A stretch of DNA of 64,000 nt. It comes from Agromyces sp. Leaf222. GTDB taxonomy: Bacteria > Actinomycetota > Actinomycetes > Actinomycetales > Microbacteriaceae. The stretch spans positions 182,821 through 246,820 of the forward strand of contig NZ_LMKQ01000004.1 of the NCBI RefSeq assembly GCF_001421565.1, given 5' to 3'. Within the stretch, counting starts at the first letter, position 1, and the number at the start of each line of letters is the position of its first letter. Shown in pieces: positions 51,057 through 60,776 of the stretch. Under the pieces are notes generated by a model. The model saw only the letters and a program-made list of their open reading frames with translations. It had not been told where the DNA came from and did not search any database. A program made the translations under genes and the position numbers.

Positions 51057-52991
51057 ATGAGCATGCATGGAGCCGGCGACGGGCCGCCCGGCGCCCAGAC
51101 CGGCAAGTTCGGCAAGCCGCGCACCCGCATCTCGGCCGCCGACGAGTCGGCGCAGCGCGCCGCGAACGCCGATGCACCCGTGATCCCGAACCTGCTCGGC
51201 CGCATCTCCGAGCTCTTCGCGCCGCACCGTTCTGCGCTCGCCCTCACGGTGGTGCTCGTGCTGGTGGCCGCCGGGCTCAGCGTGATCCCTCCGCTGCTCA
51301 CGCAGCGCGCGTTCGACGACGGGCTCTTCCCGGTCGACCCGGCCGAACCCGGCCAGGTGACCGCCCCGAACATCCCCGTGCTGGCGTGGACGGTGGGCGC
51401 CATGATGGCCGTCTACATCGTCTCGGCGCTGCTCGCGGTCTGGCAGACCTGGCTCACCTCGACCATCGGCAACAAGGTCATGGGCGCGCTCCGCGTGCGC
51501 ATGTTCACGCACCTGCAGTCGATGGAGCTCAGCTTCTTCACGCGCACGAAGACCGGCGTCATCCAGTCTCGCCTGCAGAACGACGTCGGCGGCGTGGCGT
51601 CGGTGCTCACGAACACCGTGTCGAGCGTGCTCGGCAACACGGTCACGGTGATCTCCGCGTTCATCGCGATGTGGCTGCTCAACTGGCAGCTCACGCTCGT
51701 CGCGCTCGTGCTGATGCCGTTCATGGTCATCGCGCAGCGCCGGGTGGGCAAGGTGCGCGCGCGCATCGCGGGCCAGACGCAGGAGTCGCTGTCGGAGATG
51801 ACCGCGATCACGCAGGAGACGCTGAGCGTCTCGGGCATCCTGCTGTCGAAGTCCTTCACCCGCCAGCAGAACGAGATCGACCGCTACGCCGCCGAGAACC
51901 GCAACCAGATCGGCTTGCAGGTGCGTCAGCAGATGACGGGCCAGTGGTTCTTCGCGCTGGTGAACATCTTCATGTCCTCGATCCCCGCGATCGTCTACCT
52001 CGTCGCCGGCCTGCTGATCTCGAACGGCGCTCCGGATGTCACGGCGGGCACGATCGTGGCGTTCACGACCGTGCAGGCGCGCCTGCTGTTCCCGCTCATG
52101 GCCCTCATGCGCGTCTCGCTCGACCTGCAGACCTCGAGTGCGCTGTTCGCGCGCATCTTCGAGTACCTCGACCTCCGCCCGGCGATCACCGATGCCCCGA
52201 ACGCCCGCGAGGTGGCGCCAGGCCCCCAGCTCGGGCGGGTGGAGTTCGAGGACGTGACCTTCCGGTACCCCGACGCCACCGATGACACGACGCCCACGCT
52301 CGACGGCGTGAGCTTCGCGATCGAGCCGGGCCAGTACGCGGCGTTCGTCGGCCCGTCGGGCGCCGGCAAGACGACGGTGTCGTACCTCGTTCCGCGTCTC
52401 TACGAGGCGACCGGGGGCACGGTGCGCTTCGCGGGCGACGACGTGCGCGAACTGCGGCACGGCTCCCTGGTCGACAGCATCGGCATCGTCAGCCAGGAGA
52501 CCTACCTCTTCCACGCGTCGATCGCCGAGAACCTGCGTTACGCGAAGCCCGATGCGACGGATGCCGAGCTCGAGGCCGCGGCGCGCGCGGCGAACATCCA
52601 CGAGACGATCGCGTCGTTCCCCGACGGCTACGACACGACCGTCGGCGAACGCGGATACCGCCTCTCGGGCGGCGAGAAGCAGCGCATCGCGATCGCGCGC
52701 GTGCTGCTGAAGGACCCGCCGGTGCTCGTGCTCGACGAGGCGACGAGCGCGCTCGACACGATCTCCGAGCGCGTCGTGCAGCAGGCGCTCGACGACGCCG
52801 CGAAGGGTCGCACGACGATCGCGATCGCGCATCGGCTCTCGACGGTCGTCGCGGCCGACGTCATCTTCGTCGTGGTCGCCGGCCGCATCGTCGAGCGCGG
52901 CACGCACGCCGAGCTCGTCGCCGCCGACGGCGTGTACGCGACGCTCTCGCGTCAGCAGGAGCAACTGCCCACGAGCACGGGTTGGCGCTAG
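51057..52991 (+). CDS. ABC exporter (half-transporter, MsbA/multidrug type)
   Basis: The 644-residue protein fuses a six-helix exporter membrane domain (about 55-345, with VMGALRVRMFTHLQSMELSFFTRTKTG) to an ATPase: Walker A GPSGAGKTT (about 433-441), Q-loop IVSQETYLFH, signature YRLSGGEKQRIAIAR, Walker B VLVLDEATSALD, and H-loop IAHRLST. It should work as a homodimer exporting lipids or drugs. The first 50 residues are hydrophilic and variable. Single gene, just after the palindromic repeat. Confidence 0.94.
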   Translation: MSMHGAGDGPPGAQTGKFGKPRTRISAADESAQRAANADAPVIPNLLGRISELFAPHRSALALTVVLVLVAAGLSVIPPLLTQRAFDDGLFPVDPAEPGQVTAPNIPVLAWTVGAMMAVYIVSALLAVWQTWLTSTIGNKVMGALRVRMFTHLQSMELSFFTRTKTGVIQSRLQNDVGGVASVLTNTVSSVLGNTVTVISAFIAMWLLNWQLTLVALVLMPFMVIAQRRVGKVRARIAGQTQESLSEMTAITQETLSVSGILLSKSFTRQQNEIDRYAAENRNQIGLQVRQQMTGQWFFALVNIFMSSIPAIVYLVAGLLISNGAPDVTAGTIVAFTTVQARLLFPLMALMRVSLDLQTSSALFARIFEYLDLRPAITDAPNAREVAPGPQLGRVEFEDVTFRYPDATDDTTPTLDGVSFAIEPGQYAAFVGPSGAGKTTVSYLVPRLYEATGGTVRFAGDDVRELRHGSLVDSIGIVSQETYLFHASIAENLRYAKPDATDAELEAAARAANIHETIASFPDGYDTTVGERGYRLSGGEKQRIAIARVLLKDPPVLVLDEATSALDTISERVVQQALDDAAKGRTTIAIAHRLSTVVAADVIFVVVAGRIVERGTHAELVAADGVYATLSRQQEQLPTSTGWR

Positions 52992-53038
52992 GCTCGACAG
53001 CACGGCCGGGGAACGCCGATGAGGGCGAGGGGGATCCG

Positions 53039-54514
53039 ATGAGCGGTGCCAACAGCGATGCGCAGAAGCTGCCGAAGGGCGTCAACCGGAAGGTCATCGG
53101 GCTCGCAGCGGCGGGCGCCGTCGGCGGATTCCTGTTCGGCTTCGACTCCTCGGTGGTCAATGGCGCGGTCGACGCCATCCAAGACGAGTTCGCCCTCTCG
53201 GCGGCGATAACCGGCTTCGCCGTCGCGAGCGCCCTGCTCGGCTGCGCGCTCGGTGCAGAGCTCGCCGGGCGCCTGGCCGACCGCTTCGGCCGCATCCCGG
53301 TGATGATCATCGGCGCCGTGCTCTTCCTCATCTCCTCGCTCGGAGCCGGTTTCGCCTTCGGCGTCGTCGACCTGATCATCTGGCGCGTGCTGGGCGGCGT
53401 CGGCATCGGCATCGCCTCGGTCGTGGCGCCCGCGTACATCGCCGAGATCTCGCCGAGTGCGATCCGCGGCCGGCTCGCGTCGCTGCAGCAGCTCGCGATC
53501 GTCTTCGGCATCTTCGCCGCCCTGCTCTCCGACTCGCTGTTCGCGGCGGCCGCGGGCGGCGCCGACCAGCCGTTCTGGTTCGGCCTCGAGGCGTGGCGGT
53601 GGATGTTCATCGCCTGCGCGGTGCCCTCGATCGTCTACGGCGTTATCGCCCTGCTGCTGCCCGAGTCGCCGCGCTACCTGGTCAAGGCAGGTCGCGAGAA
53701 GCAGGCCGAAGAGGTGCTGAAGCGCATCGGCACCCCCGACCCGGCGAAGGCCGTCGCCGACATCACCGGATCCCTGCACAAGGACGAGGTCGCCGAGTCG
53801 CAGGGCACGCTGCGCGGCCCCGTGCTTGGCCTCAAGGGCATCGTGTGGATCGGCATCCTGCTGTCGGTGTTCCAGCAGTTCGTCGGCATCAACGTGATCT
53901 TCTACTACTCGACGACCCTCTGGAAGGCCGTCGGGTTCGACGAGTCCGACTCCTTCACGATCAGCGTGTTCACGTCGGTGACGAACATCGTGGTGACCTT
54001 CATCGCGATCGCCCTGGTCGACAAGGTCGGCCGGCGCCCGCTGCTGCTCATCGGCTCCACGGGCATGGCGGTGACCCTCGCGACGATGGCGATCGCGTTC
54101 GCCAACTCGGTCACGGTCGACGGCGAGGTGAGCCTTCCGGGCGCATGGGGCCCGGTCGCACTCGTCGCCGCGAACCTCTTCGTCGTCGCATTCGGCTTCT
54201 CGTGGGGCCCGCTCGTGTGGGTGCTGCTCGGGGAGATCTTCCCGAACAGCATCCGTGGGCGTGCGCTCGGCCTCGCGGCCGCCGCGCAGTGGATCGCGAA
54301 CTTCCTCGTCACGGTGTCGTTCCCGGCCATGTCGGAGTTCTCGCTGTTCTGGACCTACTCGATGTACGCGGCCTTCGCGGTGCTCTCGTTCATCTTCGTG
54401 CTCTGGAAGGTGCCCGAGACCAAGGGCATGGCGCTCGAGGACTCCGAGGCGGTGTTCGCGGCCGGCACGGCGCGCGACAAACGTCGTCGAGCGAGCCAAG
54501 CCGCCGCAGGGTAG
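53039..54514 (+). CDS. Sugar porter family MFS transporter
   Basis: The 491-residue transporter has all sugar-porter signatures: GGFLFGFDSSVVNGA in helix 1, GRLADRFGRIPVMI, PAYIAEISPSAIRGRLASLQQLAI, PESPRYLVKAGRE, FQQFVGINVIFYYSTTLWKAVGF and VPETKGMALED. It is a likely proton symporter for a hexose, pentose or inositol. The start at 53039 follows AGGGGGATCC; the frame upstream overlaps the exporter end. No adjacent catabolic gene shows the substrate. Confidence 0.94.
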   Translation: MSGANSDAQKLPKGVNRKVIGLAAAGAVGGFLFGFDSSVVNGAVDAIQDEFALSAAITGFAVASALLGCALGAELAGRLADRFGRIPVMIIGAVLFLISSLGAGFAFGVVDLIIWRVLGGVGIGIASVVAPAYIAEISPSAIRGRLASLQQLAIVFGIFAALLSDSLFAAAAGGADQPFWFGLEAWRWMFIACAVPSIVYGVIALLLPESPRYLVKAGREKQAEEVLKRIGTPDPAKAVADITGSLHKDEVAESQGTLRGPVLGLKGIVWIGILLSVFQQFVGINVIFYYSTTLWKAVGFDESDSFTISVFTSVTNIVVTFIAIALVDKVGRRPLLLIGSTGMAVTLATMAIAFANSVTVDGEVSLPGAWGPVALVAANLFVVAFGFSWGPLVWVLLGEIFPNSIRGRALGLAAAAQWIANFLVTVSFPAMSEFSLFWTYSMYAAFAVLSFIFVLWKVPETKGMALEDSEAVFAAGTARDKRRRASQAAAG

Positions 54515-54645
54515 GGTGTCTCTCGTGCTGCTCACGTGTTGTTGTTGTCGTCGCTTCGACCGACCATGACCTGTCGCGCCCTGCGCCCGCTGAGCGGGCC
54601 TCGCATGGCGCACCACGATGACGACACCCAGGGGAGAACCCTCCA

Positions 54646-56013
54646 ATGAAGTACGCAGAATCCATCGTCGACCTCGTCGGCAACACGCCGCTCGTGAAGC
54701 TCAGCCACGTGGTCGTTGGCGCCACCGAGGCGACTGTGCTCGCGAAGCTCGAGTACCTGAACCCCGGCGGGTCGGTCAAGGACCGCATCGCCTCGCGCAT
54801 GATCGAGGCCGCCGAGCGCGACGGCCTGCTGCAGCCCGGCGGCACGATCGTCGAGCCGACCTCGGGCAACACGGGCGTGGGCCTGGCGCTCGTCGCCCAG
54901 CAGCGCGGCTACCGCTGCATCTTCGTCGTGCCCGACAAGTTCGGTGAGGAGAAGCGCAACGTGCTCACGGCCTACGGCGCCGAGGTCGTCGTGACGCCGA
55001 CGTCGGTCGCTCCCGACGGCCCCGAGTCGTACTACAGCGTCTCCGACCGCATCGTGCGTGAGACGCCCGGCGCCTACAAGCCGAACCAGTTCGCGAACCC
55101 GAACGGCCCGCGCTCGCACTACGAGACCACTGGCCCCGAGATCTGGGACGACACCGAGGGGCGCGTCACGCACTTCGTCGCCGGCATCGGCACCGGCGGC
55201 ACGATCACCGGCACCGGTCGCTACCTGCGCGAGGTGTCGGGCGATCGGGTGCGCGTGATCGGCGCCGACCCCGAGGGCTCGGTGTACTCGGGCGGCACCG
55301 GTCGCCCCTACTTCGTCGAGGGAGTCGGCGAGGACATGTGGCCAGAGACGTTCGACCCCGACGTGCCGCACGAGGTGCTCGCCGTCTCCGACCGCGACGC
55401 GTTCGAGATGACGAGGCGCCTCGCCCGTGAGGAGGGCCTCCTCGTCGGCGGCTCGAGCGGCATGGCGGTGGTCGCCGCCCTCCGCGCCGCGAAGGACGCC
55501 TCGCCCGACGACGTCTTCGTCGTGCTGCTGCCCGACGGCGGGCGCGGGTACCTCGGCAAGATCTTCAACGACAAGTGGATGCGCGCCTACGGCTTCTCGA
55601 ACGCGCCAGAGGGGCACACGATCGCCGATGTGCTCGCCACGAAGGCCGACCGCACGGCGCCCCTCGTCTACGTGCACCCCAGTCACAGCGTTCGCGAGGC
55701 GATCGACGTGATGGCCACGACCGGCGTCTCGCAGCTGCTCGTGCTCTCGGCCGAGCCGCCCGTGGTGCTCGGCGAGGTGAAGGGCACGATCAGCGAAGAC
55801 GTGCTGCTCGACCTCGTGTTCACCGGCAAGGTGAAGCTCACCGACGAGGTCGCGGGCGTCATCGGCGACCAACTGCCGCTCATCGGCGTCAACGAGCCCG
55901 TCTCCGTCGCGCGGGCCGCGTTCGCCGACGCGGAGGCGATGCTCGTCACCGACGGCGGCAAGGCGCTCGGCGTCATCACGCGCACCGACCTGCTCACCTA
56001 CCTCTCGGCGTAG
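54646..56013 (+). CDS. cbs: Cystathionine beta-synthase
   Basis: The 455-residue PLP enzyme joins homocysteine and serine to cystathionine. The catalytic domain has the PLP lysine K45 in NPGGSVKDRIA, the phosphate loop GTGGTITGTG and EPTSGNTGVGLALVA. The C-terminal 120 residues are a pair of CBS domains (VHPSHSVREAIDVMATTGVSQLLVL; VARAAFADAEAMLVTDGGKALGVITRTDLL) that could bind an adenosyl ligand. No haem-binding N-terminal extension. GGGGAGAA precedes the ATG. Pairs with metB 120 bp downstream. Confidence 0.95.
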   Translation: MKYAESIVDLVGNTPLVKLSHVVVGATEATVLAKLEYLNPGGSVKDRIASRMIEAAERDGLLQPGGTIVEPTSGNTGVGLALVAQQRGYRCIFVVPDKFGEEKRNVLTAYGAEVVVTPTSVAPDGPESYYSVSDRIVRETPGAYKPNQFANPNGPRSHYETTGPEIWDDTEGRVTHFVAGIGTGGTITGTGRYLREVSGDRVRVIGADPEGSVYSGGTGRPYFVEGVGEDMWPETFDPDVPHEVLAVSDRDAFEMTRRLAREEGLLVGGSSGMAVVAALRAAKDASPDDVFVVLLPDGGRGYLGKIFNDKWMRAYGFSNAPEGHTIADVLATKADRTAPLVYVHPSHSVREAIDVMATTGVSQLLVLSAEPPVVLGEVKGTISEDVLLDLVFTGKVKLTDEVAGVIGDQLPLIGVNEPVSVARAAFADAEAMLVTDGGKALGVITRTDLLTYLSA

Positions 56014-56133
56014 CCGCCGGCATCCGCCGCCCTGAATCGACGGATGCCGCGACCCGCGACCTGCGAATCCGCGACCATCGCGGACTCGCCCCTCACACCT
56101 CTCAGACGCACTCGACCCAGAACGGATGCCACG

Positions 56134-57300
56134 ATGAACATCTCCGACCGCGCCGGCTTCGACACGCTCGCGATCCACGCCGGCCAGGCGTTCGACCCCA
56201 CGACGGGCGCGGTGATCCCGCCCGTCTACCTCACCTCGACCTACGTGCAGGACGGCATCGGCGGCCTGCGCGAGGGCTACGAGTACTCGCGCGGCGGCAA
56301 CCCGACCCGCACCGCACTCGAGACCCAGCTCGCGGCGCTGGAGCGCGGCATCCGGGGCCTCTCGTTCGCCTCGGGCCTCGCCGCCGAAGACGCGCTGCTG
56401 CGCACGGTGCTCGCACCGGGCGACCACGTCGTGGTCGGCAACGACGTGTACGGCGGCACGCACCGGCTCATCCGCAAGGTGCACGGCGCCTGGGGCGTGC
56501 GGCACAGCACGGTCGACCTGGGCGACCTCGACGCGGTGCGCGCCGCGATCGAGCCGGGGGTCACGAAGGTGCTCTGGATCGAGACGCCCTCGAATCCGCT
56601 CATGAAGATCACCGACATCGCCGCGCTCGCCGCCCTCGGCGCCGAGGCCGGCGCGCTCGTCGTGGTCGACAACACGTTCGCGACGCCGGCGCTGCAGCAG
56701 CCGATCGCGCTCGGCGCGCAGGTCGTCGTGCACTCGACGACGAAGTACCTCGGCGGCCACTCCGACGTGGTCGGCGGCGCGCTCGTGTTCGCGCCGGGGC
56801 AGGAGGAGCTCGCCGAGCAGGTGACGTTCACGCAGTTCGCGGCGGGCGCCGTCTCGGGCCCGTTCGACGCGTTCCTCACGACGCGCGGCATCAAGACCCT
56901 CGGCATCCGCATGGAGCGCCACAGCGCCACCGCCCAGCTCATCGCCGAGCGGCTCGCCGAGCACGACGGCATCGCACGCGTGTACTACCCGGGCCTCGAG
57001 TCGCACGAGGGGCACGAACTCGCGGCGCGCCAGATGTCGGGCTTCGGCGGCATGCTCTCGATCGATCTGGCCGGCGGCGGCGAGGCGGCCCGCCGGTTCG
57101 CGGAGTCGACGACGCTGTTCCAGCTCGCCGAGTCGTTGGGCGGCGTCGAGTCGCTCGTGAACCACCCGTGGGCGATGACGCATGCCTCGGTGCGCGGCAC
57201 CGAGGCCGAGGTCGCCGAGTCGATCGTGCGCCTGTCGGTCGGCATCGAGGACGCGAACGACCTGCTGGCCGACATCGACGAGGCGCTCGCACGGCTGTAG
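56134..57300 (+). CDS. metB: Cystathionine gamma-synthase (or gamma-lyase)
   Basis: The 388-residue PLP enzyme of the Cys/Met metabolism family: YEYSRGGNPTRTALE, FASGLAAEDALLRTVLAPGDHVV, VVDNTFATPALQQP and HSTTKYLGGHSDVVGG with the PLP lysine K204. Sequence cannot cleanly separate gamma-synthase from gamma-lyase; beside cbs, a reverse-transsulfuration lyase role is equally possible. The ATG at 56134 is used because the frame upstream is not conserved. A GGATGCC string lies just before it. Confidence 0.93.
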   Translation: MNISDRAGFDTLAIHAGQAFDPTTGAVIPPVYLTSTYVQDGIGGLREGYEYSRGGNPTRTALETQLAALERGIRGLSFASGLAAEDALLRTVLAPGDHVVVGNDVYGGTHRLIRKVHGAWGVRHSTVDLGDLDAVRAAIEPGVTKVLWIETPSNPLMKITDIAALAALGAEAGALVVVDNTFATPALQQPIALGAQVVVHSTTKYLGGHSDVVGGALVFAPGQEELAEQVTFTQFAAGAVSGPFDAFLTTRGIKTLGIRMERHSATAQLIAERLAEHDGIARVYYPGLESHEGHELAARQMSGFGGMLSIDLAGGGEAARRFAESTTLFQLAESLGGVESLVNHPWAMTHASVRGTEAEVAESIVRLSVGIEDANDLLADIDEALARL

Positions 57301-57305
57301 GGCGA

Positions 57306-57336
57306 CGGATGCCGCGGGCGGCGCTCGCGGCATCCG
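57306..57336 (+). terminator. GGATGCCGC-pair hairpin after metB
   Basis: CGGATGCCGCG (57306-57316) and CGCGGCATCCG (57326-57336) with a 9-nt loop, starting 5 nt after the metB stop. Confidence 0.75.
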
Positions 57337-57412
57337 CTCGGCATCTGCGGGCCGGGGGTTGGCAGGAAGTCGTCGAAGCACGTCTCTCCTGCCATCGCCT
57401 CGACGAGAGCGG

Positions 57413-58813
57413 ATGCCGCAGACTGAGCGGGTGACCACGAACACCGCCGGCGCGACCGCCGCACCCCCCCGCGCCGGGCCGGAGGCCGCCGAGCACCGCG
57501 GCAGCCTCGGACTCGTGCAGGGCACCGCCCTGTACATCGCGAGCGTGCTCGGCACCGGAATCCTCGTGCTGCCGGGCCTCGCCGCCGCGGCGGCCGGCCC
57601 GGCCTCCATCGTCGCGGTCGCCGTCGTGCTCGTGCTCTCGATCCCGCTCGCCGGAACCTTCGCCGCCCTCGCCTCGCGCTACCCCGACGCGGGCGGCGTC
57701 GCGAGCTACGTGCGCCGCGCCCTCGGCGACACCGCGGCGCGCATGGCGGGCTACTGGTTCTTCTTCGGCGTCTGCATCGGGGCCCCGGTGCTCGCGGTTC
57801 TCGGCGGCGAGTACGTCGTCGCCGTGCTCGGCATCGACCGATCGGCCGTGCCGATCATCGGGTTCGCGGTCTTCGTGCCCCCGTTCATCGTCAACTGGTT
57901 CGGCGTGCGCGTCGCCGGATGGGTGCAGTTCGTGCTCACCGGACTGCTCGTCGCGGTCGTCGTCGGCGTCGTCGCCGTGACCTTCCCGGCCGCCGAGGCG
58001 TCGAACTTCACGCCCTTCCTCCCCAACGGCTGGGGCGGCGTGGGCGTCGCCATCAGCCTGTTCGTCTGGGCGTTCGCCGGCTGGGAGGTGGGCACCCACC
58101 TCGCCGGGGAGTTCAAGAACCCGAAGCGCACCATCCCGCTCGCCACGGCGATCGCCGTCGTCGTCGTGGGTGCTGGCTACCTCGCGCTGCAGTTCGTCAC
58201 GGTCGCCGTGCTCGGCGACCGGGCCGGCGAGGGGCAGGTGCCGCTCCTCGACCTCGTCGAGACCACGGCGCCCGGCGTCGGCCAGGTGCTCGTCGCCATC
58301 GTCGCCGCGATCGTCACGCTCGGCGTGATGAACGCCTACCTGCCCGCCTTCGGCAAGCTCGGCGCCGCGCTCGGCCGCGACGGCGACCTGCCCCGGTTCT
58401 TCGCGAAGGGCGCCGCCGACGGACAGGTGCCGCGCCGTGCGCTCGCCCTCACCGGCGTGCTGATCCTCGGCTACTTCGGCCTCATGCTGCTCAACGACCT
58501 CGACCTCACCGGGTTCATCCTCATCCACACCAGCAACATGGTGGCGATCTACGCCGCCGGCATGCTCGCCGCCACCCTGCTGCTGAAGCGCTGGTCGTTC
58601 GGCTGGTGGCTCGCCGTCGTCGCGACGATCATGACCGCCGGACTGCTCGTGCTCGCCTGGCAGAACCTGCTCGTGCCGCTCGTGCCGCTCGTGCTCGCGT
58701 TCGCCGCGGTCGTCGTGACGGTCGTGCGACGCATCCGGGGTCGCCGCGGCGTCGCCGACACGAGCCCCGAGACATCCGCCGTCGCCCAAACCCCCGAGGA
58801 GCAACCCGCATGA
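57413..58813 (+). CDS. APC-superfamily amino acid permease
   Basis: The protein has about 12 hydrophobic helices and APC motifs: GTALYIASVLGTGILVLPGLAAAAAGPAS in helix 1, FAALASRYPDAGGVASYVRRALGD in helices 2-3 and FAGWEVGTHLAGEFKNPKRTIPLA. It probably imports an amino acid or an amine. The ATG at 57413 (466 residues) lies inside a GGATGCCGC motif; the GTG at 57431 is a reasonable alternative, as neither has a clear ribosome-binding site. Its stop overlaps the cyclase start (ATGA, 58810-58813). Confidence 0.88.
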   Translation: MPQTERVTTNTAGATAAPPRAGPEAAEHRGSLGLVQGTALYIASVLGTGILVLPGLAAAAAGPASIVAVAVVLVLSIPLAGTFAALASRYPDAGGVASYVRRALGDTAARMAGYWFFFGVCIGAPVLAVLGGEYVVAVLGIDRSAVPIIGFAVFVPPFIVNWFGVRVAGWVQFVLTGLLVAVVVGVVAVTFPAAEASNFTPFLPNGWGGVGVAISLFVWAFAGWEVGTHLAGEFKNPKRTIPLATAIAVVVVGAGYLALQFVTVAVLGDRAGEGQVPLLDLVETTAPGVGQVLVAIVAAIVTLGVMNAYLPAFGKLGAALGRDGDLPRFFAKGAADGQVPRRALALTGVLILGYFGLMLLNDLDLTGFILIHTSNMVAIYAAGMLAATLLLKRWSFGWWLAVVATIMTAGLLVLAWQNLLVPLVPLVLAFAAVVVTVVRRIRGRRGVADTSPETSAVAQTPEEQPA

Positions 58814-59730
58814 CAGAGTACCGCGCCCGTTTCGACGCCGACGTCGAGTTCGCGAACGGGGGAGGATTGCGCGCCGACGCATTCCGCCTCGACCTGCCGG
58901 CGGCCGACCTGACCGAGGCCGAGATCGCCGAGCTGCTCGTGCGCCACCTCGGGCTCACGCTCGTCGGCAGCGTGCGCCTCTCGAACCTCGAGGTCGTCGA
59001 GGAGGTGCACCGCGGATCGCGCGGCGTGACAGCCCCGACGACGCCCGCAGCATCGGGCCGCGGCGAGCTCGTCGACCTCAGCCACCCGATCCGCGCCGGA
59101 CTCGTGACCTACCCCGGAATCCCCGCACCCGTCATCACGCCGCACCTCACGCGCGAGGCTTCCCGCGGCATGTACGCGCCGGGCACCGAGTTCGAGATCG
59201 ACATCATCGCGATGGCCGGCAACACGGGCACCTACCTCGACAGCCCGTTCCACAGATACGCCGAGGGGGGCGACCTGGCGAGCCTCGAACTCGAGACCCT
59301 CGTCGGCCTGCCCGCCGAGGTGTTCCGGCTGACGGATGCGGCGAGCCGCGGCATCCCGGCCGAGGTGTTCTTCGACCGCGACCTCACCGGCACCGCGGTG
59401 CTGCTGCACACCGGATTCGACCGCTACTTCGGCACCCCCGAGTACGGGCACGGGTCGCCCTTCCTCACCGAGGCGGGCGCCAGGCACCTCGTCGGCGCCG
59501 GGGTCGCCCTCGTCGGCATCGACGCACTGAACATCGACGACACCGAATCGGGCGGCGAGCGGCCGGCGCACTCGCTGCTGCTCGAGGCGGGCATCCACGT
59601 GGTCGAGCACCTCACCGGCCTCGAGCGGGTTCCCGTGCGCGGCGCGCGCTTCACCGCCGCACCGCCGCGCGTCGAGGGCTTCGGCACGTTCCCCGTGCGC
59701 GCGTTCGCCGAGGTGCCCACGGCCGAGTAG
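58810..59730 (+). CDS. Cyclase/kynurenine formamidase-like hydrolase with an extra N-terminal domain
   Basis: The 306-residue protein has two parts. Residues 1-72 (RARFDADVEFANGGGLRADAFRLDLP ... SNLEVVEEVHRG) form a small alpha/beta domain I do not recognise. Residues about 85-300 are a cyclase-family hydrolase: LVDLSHPIRAGLVTYPGIPAP, AGNTGTYLDSPFHRY, VLLHTGFDRYF. The usual metal motif HxGTHxDxPxH appears as NTGTYLDSPFH, so two histidine ligands are replaced (Asn, Tyr). The family hydrolyses cyclic amides or formyl-kynurenine, or has other lyase roles. It is coupled to an amino acid permease, which suggests uptake plus hydrolysis of one compound. Confidence 0.8.
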   Translation: MTEYRARFDADVEFANGGGLRADAFRLDLPAADLTEAEIAELLVRHLGLTLVGSVRLSNLEVVEEVHRGSRGVTAPTTPAASGRGELVDLSHPIRAGLVTYPGIPAPVITPHLTREASRGMYAPGTEFEIDIIAMAGNTGTYLDSPFHRYAEGGDLASLELETLVGLPAEVFRLTDAASRGIPAEVFFDRDLTGTAVLLHTGFDRYFGTPEYGHGSPFLTEAGARHLVGAGVALVGIDALNIDDTESGGERPAHSLLLEAGIHVVEHLTGLERVPVRGARFTAAPPRVEGFGTFPVRAFAEVPTAE

Positions 59731-59855
59731 CGCGGCGCGCGGGATCGCCGGTCACGGGATCGCCCGGTTGCCGGATCGACGGATCGCGGGCCGGATCGGG
59801 TGACCTTCGCTGTGGCGCTGTGGCATCTGCCGCCCGAGTGGGTGAGGATGGGGGG

Positions 59856-60686
59856 ATGAGCCTCCCCTCCTACGCGCTGCGCGACGGAAACACCATTCCC
59901 GCGATCGGCCTCGGCACCTACGGGCTCAACGAGCAGAGCGGCATCGGGGCGATCTCCGAGGCCATCGCCGACGGCTATCGCCTGCTCGACACGGCCTACA
60001 ACTACGGCAACGAAGACGTCGTCGGCGAGGCGATCCGGCGATCCGGCGTCGACCGCAGCGACCTCTTCGTCGCCACGAAGCTGCCCGGCCGCCACCACGG
60101 ATTCGACGAGACGCTCGCGAGCTTCGAGGAGTCGCGCGAACGGCTCGACCTCGACTGGCTCGACCTGTACCTCATCCACTGGCCGAACCCGAGCGTCGAC
60201 AAGTACGTCGACAGCTGGAAGGCGATGATCCGCCTGCGCGAGAAGGGGCTCGTGCGCTCGATCGGCGTCTCGAACTTCACCGCGCCGATGCTCGAGCGCC
60301 TCGAGCACGAGACGGGCGTCGTGCCCGTCGTCAACCAGGTCGAGCTGCACCCGTACTTCTCGCAGCGCGAGCTCCGCGGCTACCACGCCGAGCGCGGCAT
60401 CCGCACCGAGAGCTGGAGTCCGCTCGGCCGCAAGAGCGACCTGCTCAACGAGCCGGTGCTCGCCGAGATCGCCGAGCGGCTCGGGCGATCCGTGCCGCAG
60501 GTGGTGCTGCGCTGGCACGTGCAGCTCGGCTCGGTGCCGATCCCGAAGTCCTCGCAGGCCGAGCGGCGCCGGGCGAACCTCGACGTGTTCTCGTTCGAGC
60601 TGAGCGAGGCGGATGTCGCGGCGATCGACGGCCTCGAGCGCGGCCGCATCTGGGGCGCCGACCCCGACACGCACGAAGAGCTGTAA
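59856..60686 (+). CDS. Aldo/keto reductase
   Basis: The 276-residue NADPH-dependent reductase has the complete AKR tetrad: D45 and Y50 in DTAYNYGNED, K75 in ATKLPG and H108 in LIHWP. GVSNFTAPMLERL, NQVELHPYF and SVPIPKSSQAERRRANLDVF are the other signature segments. The length fits the AKR5-type 2,5-diketo-gluconate reductase group. GAGGATGGGGGG precedes the ATG; the frame's earlier start at 59820 is not conserved. Substrate unknown. Confidence 0.92.
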   Translation: MSLPSYALRDGNTIPAIGLGTYGLNEQSGIGAISEAIADGYRLLDTAYNYGNEDVVGEAIRRSGVDRSDLFVATKLPGRHHGFDETLASFEESRERLDLDWLDLYLIHWPNPSVDKYVDSWKAMIRLREKGLVRSIGVSNFTAPMLERLEHETGVVPVVNQVELHPYFSQRELRGYHAERGIRTESWSPLGRKSDLLNEPVLAEIAERLGRSVPQVVLRWHVQLGSVPIPKSSQAERRRANLDVFSFELSEADVAAIDGLERGRIWGADPDTHEEL

Positions 60687-60776
60687 CGCCGACCACGATC
60701 GGGCGACGCGCGGTCCTGGCCGGTCGGGTCCGGACGGGCCTCGACGTCGTCGGCACGTCGTAGGCTCGATCGAGTG

